From contig NC_135017.1 in assembly GCF_051020955.1 (NCBI RefSeq), forward strand, positions 27,498,689-27,562,688: a stretch of DNA of 64,000 nt, read 5' to 3'. The notes beneath the pieces were generated by a model. The model worked only from the letters and a program-made list of their open reading frames with translations. It did no database searches and was not told where the DNA came from. Shown here piece by piece: positions 11,536-23,770 of this stretch. Positions within the stretch are counted from its first letter, which is position 1; every line of letters begins with the position of its first letter. Source of the DNA: Megalopta genalis (taxonomy: Eukaryota; Arthropoda; Insecta; Hymenoptera; Halictidae). The position numbers were made by a program, and so were the translations under genes.

Positions 11536-11923
11536 ATGATGAGTAATATATTATGTTGTAAAATATAGTATTTTACACAGAATATTCACTATACATATGT
11601 ATATAAAATGCTTTTCTCACAATTATTCTGATACATTATAATTTCTTAACGTAAGAAACGTTTGTCTGTCAAAATTAATTTATTCGGAGAATGACCGCTT
11701 TAGAATACATTATTGCATATATTTCTAAATATAAATAAATATTAAATAAACATAAATAAATAATATATTTCTAAATATGAAAGAACTTTCCGTTCAGGTT
11801 CCGTTCATTTAATTATTTCTATAAAAATTTCATTTGCATTAACTTCCGCAATCTAATAGTTATTAAACATGAAAATTTACATAGAAATCCACAATTACAA
11901 TGAAATGTAATTACAATTTAACG
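11536..11923. other. AT-rich spacer, no gene seen
   Basis: No open frame, RNA gene or clear repeat was found. Confidence 0.5.
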
Positions 11924-11925
11924 TA

Positions 11926-12247
11926 CAGTTACTCACAAAATTGAGCATACACCTTTCGGAACGCACACACAATAACATTTTTAAAATAGGACAAAGTGAC
12001 TTGAAGTATTTTTTAGATGATAGCGGAACTGGTCTACTGGGCGATGACCAAAATGCTTTCTTTAAATTAAGGACGCATATAAGTTACCGAGATCTACGAA
12101 AGGTATTTTTAAAAATTTTTGTTATAGGCTCAGAATAAAAAGTTAAAAAACGAGAGATTTTTTTGTCATTCCAAGTAATAGCAAAATAAAGAAAAGCATT
12201 TTGGTCCAGTTTTAAGAAAGGTGTACGCTCAATTTTGTGAGTAACTG
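11926..12247. mobile_element. Tc1/mariner-type MITE, 322 bp
   Basis: The inverted ends of about 31 bp begin CAGTTACTCACAAAATTGAG and are nearly perfect (the right end is CTCAATTTTGTGAGTAACTG). TA duplications flank both sides (11924-11925 and 12248-12249). The interior carries two short opposed frames (65 and 64 codons) with no transposase catalytic motif, so the element is non-autonomous. Both ends are so alike that it should be fairly young. Confidence 0.9.
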
Positions 12248-12249
12248 TA

Positions 12250-12573
12250 TTTATGAGAAAAATGTTAACGTGAAACACAAAATATGAAGTATGTCAGGCG
12301 ACTAAAAGGATATAGCCACGTTATTTTGTTAATTTAAATAATATTTTTCTTCTTAGCAGAAGAAATACGTTTTTATTCAACTTACGTTTCCTGGAATTGA
12401 TGAAGAAAATTTTGATTTTGCATAAATATCCGCGGTCTAGTTAAAATTTAGCAAATGATATCTATAGCGAATTTCTCTAATAAGTTTTTTTATAAATCAC
12501 TGCACATATACGGAATTGTTTTGTCAATCTAGTAAATACAGAATCCAGTAACCCTTGAGCATTTCACAGGGCA
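12250..12573. other. AT-rich spacer, no gene seen
   Basis: No coding frame. A lone end of the GACTGCGGATTTTA family (TCCGCGGTCTAG) lies at about 12429-12440. Confidence 0.45.
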
Positions 12574-12767
12574 CAGTAAATTCTCCCTAATTGACACTCA
12601 GATTGTACACAAAAATTGAGAATTTGGGAAGAAGAGATACGATTATTCGAGCCTTGCGACTCGTTTTTATAGTTACCAATTGTCAATAAAAGCTATAAAA
12701 TAATCCTATCTCCTCTTCCCAAATCTTCCATTTTTGCGAACAATCTGAGTGGGAGGAAGAATTTACT
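12574..12767. mobile_element. Palindromic MITE (CAGTAAATTCTC family), copy 3
   Basis: The left end is CAGTAAATTCTCCCTAATTG and the right end is GGAGGAAGAATTTACT. The arms share GGGAAGAAGAGATACGATTA and its complement TAATCCTATCTCCTCTTCCC, so the transcript would fold into one long hairpin with a small loop near 12680. Confidence 0.75.
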
Positions 12768-15600
12768 ATTTCTCAAAGTTACGCTGTCAGATAAACAGAA
12801 ATTAGAGAGGCCGTGTAGCGAGTCTTCGAAATATTTGAAAATCACGTCCTACGAAGATTTTCCCAACTGACTGTACACGCTCCACGGAATTATTTCGTTC
12901 ATTTGCTACGACAATACCGTAAGTCAAATGAAAATTGCGTGGAAACCGGTGTTACATGTTTTTAATAATTATAAATATGGCGAACGACCAGATCGGAATG
13001 GCAAATTGGCACAGTAAGATATTAAAACCGGGATTAAAATATTATAATACGGTGATTTCCCGTGTCGCGCGTTTTTCGGAGCACGTTTATTTCTACATAT
13101 ATTAATAAATCGGATAGCACCGCATTTAGAGTTACGTCAATGTTGCAGCTAATGAGCAATAATGACTGAAATCCTACGAAGTTTTAATGTAGCTGTATAT
13201 GCAAATCATTGTCCCGCTTATCGATGATAGATTAAATATGCAAATTGTCACTTCGTAAATGACGGGACCATTTACCAGTGTCCACGCTTCGCAATGGCAG
13301 TTGGAACAGGTCATTTATAGTGAGGCCGCATCCCGTCGGAGCGGGAGAGCAAGGCGACGGAGGTTTCGTGAATTTTCATAATGGAATATAGCTGTAGTTC
13401 CGAACCATATTTTTCTGCAAGTGTATTAATTCTCTTACCTCTCTGGCCGAACTTCGACGTCCCCATGGTAAACCCTCGGCGTAATGGCGGTTATTATGAT
13501 AATCGTTTATTACGAGACGAATAGAAATAAAAATCGCGCCTGAAGCACATTAAATTACGCCGAGCCTCGTTATGTCTATACGTGTATCGATACTACGATT
13601 ATGAGCTTCTATAGAGTGTGTATCGTGAATCGCTAACTTTACCGAAGCTGATTTAAATAATATACAGTGTGGCTGATTTTAGTCGATCTGTGTTCGCGAA
13701 TTTTTCAGCGATCACCTAAGTGACAGTTGAACGACGGCCCAGGAGCAACCCTTAAAATGTAGACAAATAAGGATTTTGCAAATTAACTGTGAACAAATAC
13801 CGCTAATAATGCAAAACCCAATTTTTACTATAATGTGACATACAAATGAACTTAACTAGAAAAGAAACAAAAGAAAATGTCGATGTCTTTTTTTAGAGAA
13901 GACAATACCTGTGAACAATTTATTGTTTATTGAACTACATATTGTTTACTTATGAAGAAATCGACTGTATCGATCTATTGACCGAAAGATCCTATGATAA
14001 AATCTGTTTACACTGCGTAACTTATTTTCAACGAAAAGTGGACTTGCACTGATTCGCTTCTGAATCGTCCACATGAAAATCGTACACCACAGTGTTGGGT
14101 TTTGTTGTAATTTTCGGAAATAACATTTGGAAATATTTTTTGTTTATATCACTTCTTTCCTTAATTATTATAATTATTATAATTGTAATTTTAATTAAAT
14201 TTCCTTAAATTTCCTTTATTATAATGCAAACTGTTAAGTTTACACAGCAGATAGTAAAAGTGACTTATTGTGTTTATTGTTTCATACAAGAATTCTGTAC
14301 AGTTTGTATCGCAATACTTGTTCGCATAATATAAACAATTATTTCTCACGAAAGCGTCCTTATAATTTTCGTAATTGTAAAGCGAGAAAATCAGTCATTT
14401 GGCTGTGACAGATTTAGTGTTAAATAAATGTTTCGCAAACATAGCAAAGTAGAACCTAGACAATGAATCAAGAACAATATCTTGTGTGACGATCAAACTG
14501 TATAAACTCGCGTGAATTGATATCTTGTTCGGTTTCAAATGAATTTAGATATTTAGAGTGACAGTAAATAAGTATTCTGCTTTGCAATTATTTTTTCCAT
14601 TTCATTGTATTGAGTATATGTTGTGTGTTGTCGTTTGTGGATTGACTTTGACTGACAGATTATATTGTCTGAAAGATTTACTTTACATATTGTTTTACAT
14701 TAATGTTATTACCCACTGCAATGCATCTAAAAATATTCTGCATGCATCTTTTTGTTTCAACACCAAATCTACTGAGCATAAAAAGTGGCTGATGCAAATC
14801 TCAGCTACTTTATAAGAATAATAAGTCTGAACTCCTTTCGCCTATTGGCATACTTGATTTAAGAAATTTATTAATACATTTCCTGTAAATAAGTTTTTTG
14901 CATGTCACCAATTTTTATCTAAGAAAATAAGGAATATGTCCAGTATTAACATCACTTCTTCCAGTTTTTGGCACGATTGAATTCATTTATATTTTTTTAT
15001 TGCAATATGCTTTGATTTATAAGTTATATTATATAATTAATAATACAATTTGAAATATCATGTAATTTATAATATAATATATAATATTATGTAATTAAAA
15101 TATTATACAATATAATCATTAAATATTTATTAATATATAAATGAAAGGATATTGCAATAAAAATCACGGAGAATATAGATATAAATAATATGAATTCATA
15201 TAAATTTCTATGAATAATTTATATAAATCATATATACATTAATAAATATATATGTGTACATATTGGAATTTGACATGCTTAAATAAAAACAAGAAAAAAA
15301 AAGCTTGCGTAATGAAGTTTCTTGAACAAATTTCCATACAAATTTCTTGAACTATTTTCCTAATAATTATATATAATTGAGAAATCCGGAACCTGTCATA
15401 CGACTCGGCATTGGTTAATTCATGTTGGTTAATTCGCATTCCTCAACTTGCAAACCAATGTCACAATTCGGAAATGTACAACATCTCTTCAAGTTGCGAT
15501 GTAGCTCGTTGACACCCTAAATAAGAAAGCCGGGCGCTAGTTTTCCTAAAGAGGAGTCCCAAGTAGAAGCTGCGTGAAGGAAATCAAAATCCATCTCGTA
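12768..15600. other. Intergenic stretch, no gene seen
   Basis: 12960-13700 is somewhat GC-richer and complex, possibly conserved noncoding DNA. 13700-15480 is AT-rich, with an 85-codon frame at 14558-14815 that looks like chance. No splice-flanked frame, RNA gene or element with clear ends was seen. Confidence 0.4.
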
Positions 15601-16390
15601 AATAGCTATACTTGTGCGTAGGCAACACCCAGTATAATGAAGAGGGTCGTACATAGCCTATAGAATGGACCGTCCGAAATACGCGAGAGCAGCCCACGGG
15701 CCGAAATTATGCTTCGATTATGGTGGTGGCGGCCGAGGGAGAGGACGGAGAGCCGCAGGTGGGAGGCATAACTCGGCTAAGCAGCTCCGCACAAGTCACC
15801 TCCATCCCTCTTTGCACGTGATCCATGCCGCTCTTCCCTTTCCCTCTGCTTTCTTTTTATTTCACCTTTCTTTTTACCCTAGACTCCCTCTTCCCTCGCC
15901 CCTTCCGCTTTTTCTTCTTGCCTTTTCATCCCGATTCCCTTCCCCGGTGTCTGCCTCTCGCATACGTATGAGCCGTGCGAGGACCGCGGCCGTGTCTTCG
16001 TGCCCGAAAATCAGGGCCCCGATAAGCAAACACTCCGCCACGCCGCTCTATTATTAAACTATAAAATCGAAAGGTTCCCAATGGCGCAGAACCCTATCGC
16101 GAGCCGGCCGGCTCCCCGAGATTTGACAGTCGATCGAGCGATACAAGGCGGCTTCAGACGCTCGCTCCAACCTCCGTGGCTTGATTGAGACGTCCCGGGT
16201 AAAACGAACGCGGAATATTCGATGGGAATTTGGACCGAAAGTTATGGTGTCGATCGGGTGGTTCGATGCAAATGCAATCGGTCTACGGGGATCGGTTTTT
16301 ATAAGGGTACGTGGCGTAAAATGCTATTCGGCGCGATTCAGAGTTAGGCATTATTATTTAAGTAAACGATCGATTAAATAAAATGTGATC
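15601..16390. other. GC-rich island, no gene assigned
   Basis: A CpG-rich block with a pyrimidine-rich tract (15830-15960, CCTT/TTTC words) and + strand frames of 130, 62 and 66 codons. The 130-codon frame reads Gly/Arg-rich then Leu/Phe/Ser-rich, as expected from simple sequence. There is no donor, acceptor or family match to support an exon. It could be a promoter or enhancer island. Confidence 0.35.
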
Positions 16391-18840
16391 TGTTATTTGG
16401 AAGATCGAATGAAAGACAAAAATAATTACTTTACTATTTGTAAATACAATTCTAATTGTTACTTGTTAATTATCATTGGATTGCTTATTATTTATTCAAC
16501 ACAATCATTCTGATCGATATTATTAAGATCACGAAGAAAAGCGCATGTTTTTAACAATGATAATGAGTGGGAATTAATATTTATAACACGATAACTTGAA
16601 ATAAAAACAGAAAGTACTCATTATTTGCTTAACATTTCGTTTGCAAAACTAATGTACAAAATGTCTATTGCATAATATACAGCAGGTGAAAGAGAAGCAA
16701 AAATTGTTTATTGTTTGTATTCCCTTAAAATATTTAAATGATTTTTTAATTAAATAAAAAATGTAATTATCTCTAAAAAATGAAATATTAATTTAATTTG
16801 TAATTTGTTATTTTATCGTATAGCTATCGTAACATTACAATTAGAAAAGATAATCAAGCAATCTGTTTTACAAAGAACACCTGGTATAATATACTTAAAA
16901 TAATTATATTATAGATCATCAGGGGGGGGGGGGTTGTTCATTATAACCATACTCAAATTAACCCTGAAATGGTATCCTGTTTCTTTAGATTGCCAAGTGT
17001 CACGTTAGGATTTTTGTAGATGTATTGTAAAAATTTGCTAGAGCACTTTTAAATATATACATTAAAAAAGCAACGTTTAAAGAAAGTTAAAGCAACTTCA
17101 TGTTTGTAGGTCGCAACTTCATGCATTAGCGAAAGAATTAGTGTACAGAACATTTTGTTCGATTTATAATGATGTAAGTCAGATACCAACGAACTGAATA
17201 TTTAATTAATACTTTATCTAACGGTAGTTTTCTAATAGTTGTTTCAAAATTCAAGCTCAACGGTTAAGAATTTCTGAAATTGTTCAAAAACTACAACAAT
17301 CTCATTCATTAGAAAATTTACATATATTTTATCTATTATTGTATGTTTGTCGCTTCTCGAATAGTTAAACATTGATAACAAAAGATGCAGATTTTACCCT
17401 TATGTGGTATAATGATTTTACAAATATATGACTAGTATATTGGAGTCATGATATATATCCTAAAGTGTAGAAAGAATGTGTCAATTCTAGATAAAAGTTT
17501 TGTTGATATTTTGTTCTTATTTAGAGTATAAAATAAATAAATATACTATGTTGGACACTCTTGTGACCCCGATATGCAAGCTATGTGTGATAAAATAAGT
17601 CCAAAACCTATGTCACGATAGCGAGTCTTTATCGCAAGCCAAGTAATTAATATTTAGGTAGAACAACTTTTTTCAAATTGTATAAAACTGTTTGAATCGT
17701 TTTGAGGAGTAAAAGAAAATAATTTATTAAATAGTGCTGAAAACAGAATTTTGAGAAAGTTGCAAGTTGTTTATGTATGATACAATAAAATATCGTTCTT
17801 TATTCTAATATTATTCTTACTGTAAATATGTAAACTAAATACAAATATACAAACTAAATATAAATATATAAATTAAACAAATATACAAATTAAACATATA
17901 TATACAAATTAAATACAAACACATAAATTACAATTCAGAATATTGTTATTAGAAGCAAGTACGAGATAATAAACGTACGAAACACATCAGACGAGGAGAA
18001 GAATGTGGATGACTTAATTTAGTGAGTGAACGGATGACTAAGGCGAGGCGAAACTATAATGAAGTACAAAAATAAGAAAAAGGTCATGATTAGATGTAAC
18101 TAATGCCACGCCATTGCACCACTCGATCTTTCGTAGCTCATTCTTTTGCCGGCGTATCCTGGTCACGCCCTTGTTCAAACGTCGGCGCCCCTAAGATGAT
18201 TATAACATCATCCTGCTGAAAATCTACAAGCTCGTTATACCGCGTAGAACAATGATCCCCCTCTATTAATTCTCGTGCACTGTTCAGGTTATCGCTGCAG
18301 TTCAATCTTCTGAATTAAATTCGACCAAAAATTTTTATGTAGTGACAAAAGAAGACTTTTCTATAACTCGATTTTATATATCTACGTCCAGTCTTGATAT
18401 TAATTTACTGCTAGCTGAAATTATCTTGAAAGGTAATATGCGATAATAAATGGAAATATGCAAGGACAAATGAGTGTATTAGAATCATAATGGCGTAAGT
18501 CACATTTTCCTTATTGTGAGAAAAAAGAAATTTGATCATTTGCTAACACGTGCATTGTTTACTGATCAATCTTATTGTTTAGATAATTTAGAGTTAAGTT
18601 GATTTATAACAAGCTTATCATTTATTTGGCTTGTCTTTTTAACATTTTAGTATGTATAGATCTGTATTTATTAGTATGTATAATATATATATTTGCATTT
18701 AAAATTATATTAACCTTTCCTATTAACGAGAATATGTGATAAGAATTATATATTTCTTTTTATATTTTCATCGTATGCTTAATATATGAATTAACAGTAA
18801 ACTTTTCGTCATTACACATTGTAATTTGTTCACTTTACGT
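16391..18840. other. AT-rich intergenic stretch, no gene seen
   Basis: A 12-base G run sits at 16922-16933. Otherwise it is AT-rich with no supported frame. A short complex block at 18000-18310 is unassigned. Confidence 0.45.
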
Positions 18841-19197
18841 CTTAGTTGAAGCAAATAATTGAACAAGACATGCGTGCAGTATCAGGTCCAATAACTAGGA
18901 CTAAAGTGTCCAATAATTGGGACACGCATAATATTTCTCTTCAATCACTGGGCCATCGAAAGGGTATCACATATTTTACAATTAAATCCGTACAAAGGTA
19001 TCTTTTGACATATATTTTGAAAAATAGACGATCCACCCTTCCAAATTAACCTAAAACGCGTCATATCACAATTTCAAAAAACTTAAGTAATTGTGTATAC
19101 TCAATTTTGTATACTCAATTTTGTATACTCAAAAAAATTATGCAATTTGAAATACTCCTAATTACGAAGCATCAGTGATCAGAACTTTGCGACAATA

Positions 19198-19319
19198 CAG
19201 TATATTATCTCTAATTCGCGCTCAGATTGCGCACAAAAATGATACGATCATTCGAACCTTGCGGCTCGTTTTTATAGTTGTTGATAATCGGTAACTATAA
19301 AAACGAGCCGCAAGGATTG
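19198..19319. mobile_element. Palindromic MITE (CAGTAAATTCTC family), copy 4, right end lost
   Basis: It starts CAGTATATTATCTCTAATTC after TA (19196-19197). The hairpin centre (GCGGCTCGTTTTTATAGTTG facing CTATAAAAACGAGCCGC) is intact, but the right arm stops at about 19319 without the terminal repeat. Confidence 0.65.
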
Positions 19320-19391
19320 ATGTTTTTCCTTGCAGCCATAAATATAAATGTAACCATAAATATAATCGTCCTGGGATGTTTGACTCATTAA

Positions 19392-19614
19392 CACGTTCCG
19401 TGCCGAGCTTTTTTTACTCGAATCTTCACACTTTGATATTTTACTAAAACTTGATGTATTACGTGCAATTATTAATTCTCGTACACATAACAACGTAACA
19501 AAAACTTATCAACGCCCATTCTTGCGGTGGAAATTGATTCTTCGGTTCTAAATTTCTTGTAAACAATTTGTTCAGTTGCGTGTACCATCGATGGTACACG
19601 TGGCACGGAACGTG
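19392..19614. mobile_element. piggyBac-type MITE, 223 bp (CACGTTCCGTGCC ends)
   Basis: Perfect TTAA lies on both sides (19388-19391 and 19615-19618). The ends are a perfect 13-bp inverted repeat, CACGTTCCGTGCC and GGCACGGAACGTG. A perfect 22-bp palindrome centred on ATCGAT sits at 19579-19600, just inside the right end. It has no transposase. Confidence 0.9.
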
Positions 19615-19618
19615 TTAA

Positions 19619-20395
19619 AGAAAATTAAGAATAAAAATAATTAAGAAAACCGTCGAATTCGGAGCTCATTAATTATCCAGCAGCAACGTTATACTCGACA
19701 CCTAAAATGTAACCATGACATCCTAATGGAACTTTCTTTAAACTATGCGCGTCCTGCCTGTTCTAAGACAGCATTGTGCAAGCTGTAAACTATCCTATGC
19801 AAGAATCACGGCAGACCTAAAATAGATGTTCATTGCTACCACCAGTAAATTACGAGTTGTGAAACTTATGGCTTGTTTGTGGTCTATCATTGGACACGGT
19901 CCCATCATCGGTCGTCGAAGCTTTCAGCTGAAATTGCCATAGAATTGCGGGCACTAAAACCCGGGAGGGAAAATATGCTCCGTTGTAGAATGGTCGCGGT
20001 AATTGACCACCCCTAATCCAGACCGGCAATTTTACAAGGTTCAAGCAAACAGACATAACTGTACATATCCACCTTAGACGAGTACCCGGCAACACAGACG
20101 CCGGTGCTTCTTCCGCTCGAAATACTTCTTAACTACTCAATCCTTGTTAACCAGTTAATCTCGTGAACCTGAAACCGCTTTAAATTACAGGTATACATAA
20201 TGCGAAATTGGTAGGAGATTCTATCTCGATGGCATAGTAATTATCACAAGTGGCGAACTTTTCATCGTACGTTTTGTCAATTCATATTGGCTGCGTCGGC
20301 TCTCTGGCGACAAGGATGAACGTAGGAAGTCATCATTTCAGAATATTGAAGTGAATGAATTTATCAGGAAAAATATCGTGGAAACAAATTTTATT
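19619..20395. other. Mixed intergenic stretch, no gene seen
   Basis: A GC-richer block at 19740-20300 holds an 81-codon reverse frame of ordinary composition, without splice sites or a recognisable motif. Confidence 0.4.
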
Positions 20396-20990
20396 TTAAG
20401 GGGGTATTCTAGTGCGAAGTGCGCGTGTTTTTAACTTCATCGGGGAATTTTTTTGCAAAGAAACTATGGTAACTTTAGCAGTCAAATTGACAAGGTTTAT
20501 ATATACGTGTTTCAAAGATGTTTTAAGATTTTTTGGAACAAAAAAAGATAAAATTGGTGACACTGCATATACTCTCGAATATAGTCGCTTTTAAAAAAGA
20601 TCGTCTCACGGTGTCCACGATTTTGGTCATTCTGTTTGTCTGAAATAATAAAACGTGAAAGTTCCATAATTAGTATGAATTTTGCTATAGCAAGTACTAG
20701 AAACAAAAGAGAAAAGTCGGTAATTAAAAAAGTGGCGATACTTTGAAATTCGATTATCGATTTTTGTATGTTTCGTTAAACTTCGGAGGTCTAAAAAATA
20801 GAAAAAAATACAAGTTTTAGTCAAATAGGTTTCGTGATGTCATGGACATCGTTCTAGAAAACATAGTTTCGAGAAAAATACCTTTAAAGTATAGTTTTTA
20901 AAAGATACAGTTTTAAAAATACATCTCTGGAATTTCACACGAGAATTCCTAAAATTAACGAAGTTATGGTTGTTTGAAGAATGCGACGAT
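20396..20990 (+). repeat. Dispersed element of about 0.5-0.6 kb, copy 1 (pairs with 47890-48402)
   Basis: It opens GGGGGTATTCTAGTGCGAAG. The other copy closes with the complement, TTCGCACTAGAATGCCCC, which suggests these are terminal inverted repeats. The interiors share AAAGTTCCATAATTAGTATG and ATTCGATTATCGATTTTT plus AACTTCGGAGGTCTAAA. No transposase frame was found. Confidence 0.5.
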
Positions 20991-21010
20991 CTTGTATCAT
21001 TATCGATGCA

Positions 21011-21232
21011 CAGTAAATTCTCCTCAATTGTCCTTCAGCTTGTAAACAAAAGAGGATAATCCGAGAAGAGGAGATACGATTGTTCGAGCGTCGCGGCTCG
21101 TTTTTATAGTTGTTGACAATCGGCAACTATAAAAACGAGACGCGAGGCTCGAATAATCGTATCTCCTCTTCCCAAGTTGTCCATTTTTGTTTACAAGCTG
21201 AGGGACAATTGGAGAGAATTTACTCTGCACTG
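21011..21232. mobile_element. Palindromic MITE (CAGTAAATTCTC family), copy 5, best preserved
   Basis: It starts CAGTAAATTCTCCTCAATTG; the right end is GACAATTGGAGAGAATTTACT followed by a short extra CTGCACTG before TA. Arms of about 100 bp are near-perfect complements: GAGGAGATACGATTGTTCGA against TCGAATAATCGTATCTCCTC, and CTCGTTTTTATAGTTGTTGA against CAACTATAAAAACGAG. No protein is encoded. Any transcript across it would form a long double-stranded hairpin. Confidence 0.8.
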
Positions 21233-21234
21233 TA

Positions 21235-21850
21235 ATTGAATTGAATGGAGATCTGAATTATGAAGTACAATGCGACTGAATTATGATGTAATTGAATTAC
21301 TTTATAATTATAATTTCTTGAGTAATTCGATTATAATTCTGCATAAATCTGACATTTTGTAATGAAGATAATTTCTTTCCAACTAGCTTAATTAATATAT
21401 TAGATTAACAATTAACTTCGTGTCGTTATGATTGAACAAAAAATCTTTACGCCAAATAAACATTTTAGCCGCGAAAGTTAGGAGTTAAATAATTGCCTGC
21501 TTCTTTTAATAATTTTAGTTTATTTTTACAATAATTTTAGTATATTGGAAATAATAATGAAAGTTGAAAAATGATATAATAATATTCTTAACGTTGGCTG
21601 ATTTGTTTACAGGAATATATAAAGTATTTAGTCTAGTTATGACGATAATTAATAATCATCATTTTCTTTCAAACTATAAAACTATTGAAAACAGGATTTA
21701 TTTGCATTTTTATCATTATTGTATATTTTGAATACAATAAGGATGTTAATGTAAATTTAATTTTTAGTACTGGGATTTGTAAATTGATGTAATCTAGTGT
21801 TTTTTGATAGTCAGTACTGATGCAACTCGTTTTTAACATAAACATCAATT
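21235..21850. other. AT-rich spacer upstream of the tRNA, no gene seen
   Basis: No open frame or repeat family was recognised. Confidence 0.5.
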
Positions 21851-21923
21851 GCCCGGCTAGCTCAGTCGGTAGAGCATGAGACTCTTAATCTCAGGGTCGT
21901 GGGTTCGAGCCCCACGTTGGGCG
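21851..21923 (+). tRNA. tRNA-Lys (anticodon CTT)
   Basis: A 73-nt cloverleaf. The 7-bp acceptor stem GCCCGGC/GTTGGGC has two G-T pairs. The D arm is GCTCAGTCGGTAGAGC. The anticodon stem TGAGA/TCTCA encloses loop CTCTTAA, so the anticodon is CTT. The T arm is GTGGG-TTCGAGC-CCCAC, with discriminator base G. CCA is not encoded, as expected in eukaryotes. The internal A box (TAGCTCAGTCGG) and B box (GGTTCGAGCC) are intact, and there is no intron. It should be a working Pol III gene decoding AAG. Confidence 0.98.
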
Positions 21924-21928
21924 AATTC

Positions 21929-21937
21929 TTTTTTTTT
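21929..21937 (+). terminator. RNA polymerase III T-run terminator of tRNA-Lys
   Basis: Nine T residues begin five bases after the mature tRNA end, followed by CTTTTT. A run of four or more T on the coding strand is the usual Pol III stop. Confidence 0.9.
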
Positions 21938-23094
21938 CTTTTTATTACGTTTTATGCAAGTATAATTAGACTCTCGAGATATTCTATTAATAATTTCCAA
22001 TGTTCGTTTGATAATATATAATATATAACCTAATCTTCATTAGATAATGGGAGTAGATCTTGCTATTTTGGAGTAAAATTATTATACAGAGAAATAATTG
22101 TGCAGTTACATTTTTAATTGACTGAGAAGTGCGATATTAAATATTATGAATGTGAATTATATTCATAAAACGAATGGGGAAGCGCCGTCGCACCACTAAT
22201 GTTTAGTAAAATTCTTAACGCTATGTTTTGAGAATATTGCATACATATTTTTATATTAGTCAGGCATTCTAATTTATCAATTACTCCAGTGGAATGTTGA
22301 ACCTTTTTGAAAATATTTAATCCCTATTTTGGTTTGTATTTTTGTGTGTTATCTAGGGTATGGGTATATAAGCATTCTCCGTATCACAGGAGCTAAAAAT
22401 ACATTTTGAAATGTGGGTGCATTCGGTCACAATTTATTTCATTGTCACTTAATGCAAATGTTATGACATGAGTCAAGCCACAAAATTTGAGATTCGTCTT
22501 ATGTCGTGACACGAAATTACAAAGTTTAAAATACCAGTTTACCGACAGCTAAATGTCTGATACGACAAATATAATTCAGATTTTTCCTTTAATAGATTCA
22601 AGCATACGATTAAATAATATAAAGCAAGCTTAGAGATTGATAGTAATCTTGTAACCAAATACAATAGAAATTAATGCATTTATATTGAATAATAAAGAAT
22701 TAAATGAATACATAATAATTAGAGTCTCGAAATTTTCACATTTCATTAAAAGATAAATAAATAAGTAAATAAAACAAAGAAGACCATTAAACTAAAAACA
22801 AAATTAATTTTGTGAATATGTAACATATATTATACTTTACTAAACCTTTTAATTTAAGTTTGATTAATTACTACCAAAACATGGCAAGGAAATTGCAAAC
22901 TGTGATTACTCAGAATTTTTAATAACTCTTTTAGAGCTATAATAATATCACTCGAATAACTATACCATTGAGCAGTAATAATAAATAGTCTAAATTAAAA
23001 AGTTACTTTATATAGTATTAATAAAACTTTATAATCCAGGTGATAGAAGAAACAGGAAGAAAAAATTCATTAGACAAACGAAACATTAATCCAA
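21938..23094. other. AT-rich intergenic stretch, no gene seen
   Basis: No supported open frame, RNA gene or element with ends. Confidence 0.5.
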
Positions 23095-23770
23095 TATTGG
23101 TTATTATCGACTCTGTTCTTTATTCGACACTATCGAATCAATTTTCAAACGAATAAAAATTTATTCGAATAAAAATTCTTTCGAACAAGATTTTATTCGA
23201 ATAAGAATTTATTCGTACAGGAATTCGTACGGAAAATAATCGATTTGAATAAAACTGATAGAATATAATGTGTATTTATATTAGCTCGTCGATTTATTTC
23301 TTCCGTATTCCTTTTTTCGAACGTTGTCAAAAGTTTGTTACTTTTGGATAGATTGATCATTGATGCACAAGTAGTTGAAATTGTCTTGATCCTGAATGTA
23401 TTTGTATAATAATATATTATAATAATATATTATAATAATATTATAAAACAAGAATAGCGAACAACAGTCCTCGAATAATTTTAGAACTTCTATTCGAATA
23501 GCTTATTCGAATAATTTTACAATCTCCATTCTCATAACCCATTCGAATAATTTTACAATCTCCATTCTCATAACCCATTCGAATAATTTTACAATCTCTA
23601 TTCGAATCTCTTATTCGAATAAATAATTATGCGAAACGATTTATTCGATCTAAACAGATATAATAATTCGTGAAAAATAAAGAACAATCGTAATTCGGCT
23701 AAAATATCCGACTAACAAGAATTCGTTCGAATAATTATTAATTCGAAGCAGTTCGAATAGTGCCGGACTC
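23095..23770 (-). repeat. TTCGAATAA-rich dispersed element, copy 3 (reverse)
   Basis: Read on the reverse strand it opens AGTCCGGCACTATTCGAACTG, matching AGTTGGGCATTATTCGAATTG of copy 1. The stretch 23230-23400 (CGTCGATTTATTTCTTCC, AAAGTTTGTTACTTTTGG, TAGATTGATCATTGATGCA) is shared with copies 1 and 4. The part at 23480-23620 holds near-identical 40-bp repeats of CATTCGAATAATTTTACAATC. Confidence 0.6.

Noticed and set aside
15665..16057. 130-codon frame beginning with a Gly/Arg-rich segment
   Set aside because: Its composition switches with the local simple sequence (GGC/AGG then CTT/TTC tracts); no donor or family match.
18908..18925. TGTCCAATAATTGGGACA as an operator-like palindrome
   Set aside because: It is an imperfect short palindrome in AT-rich DNA with no gene beside it.
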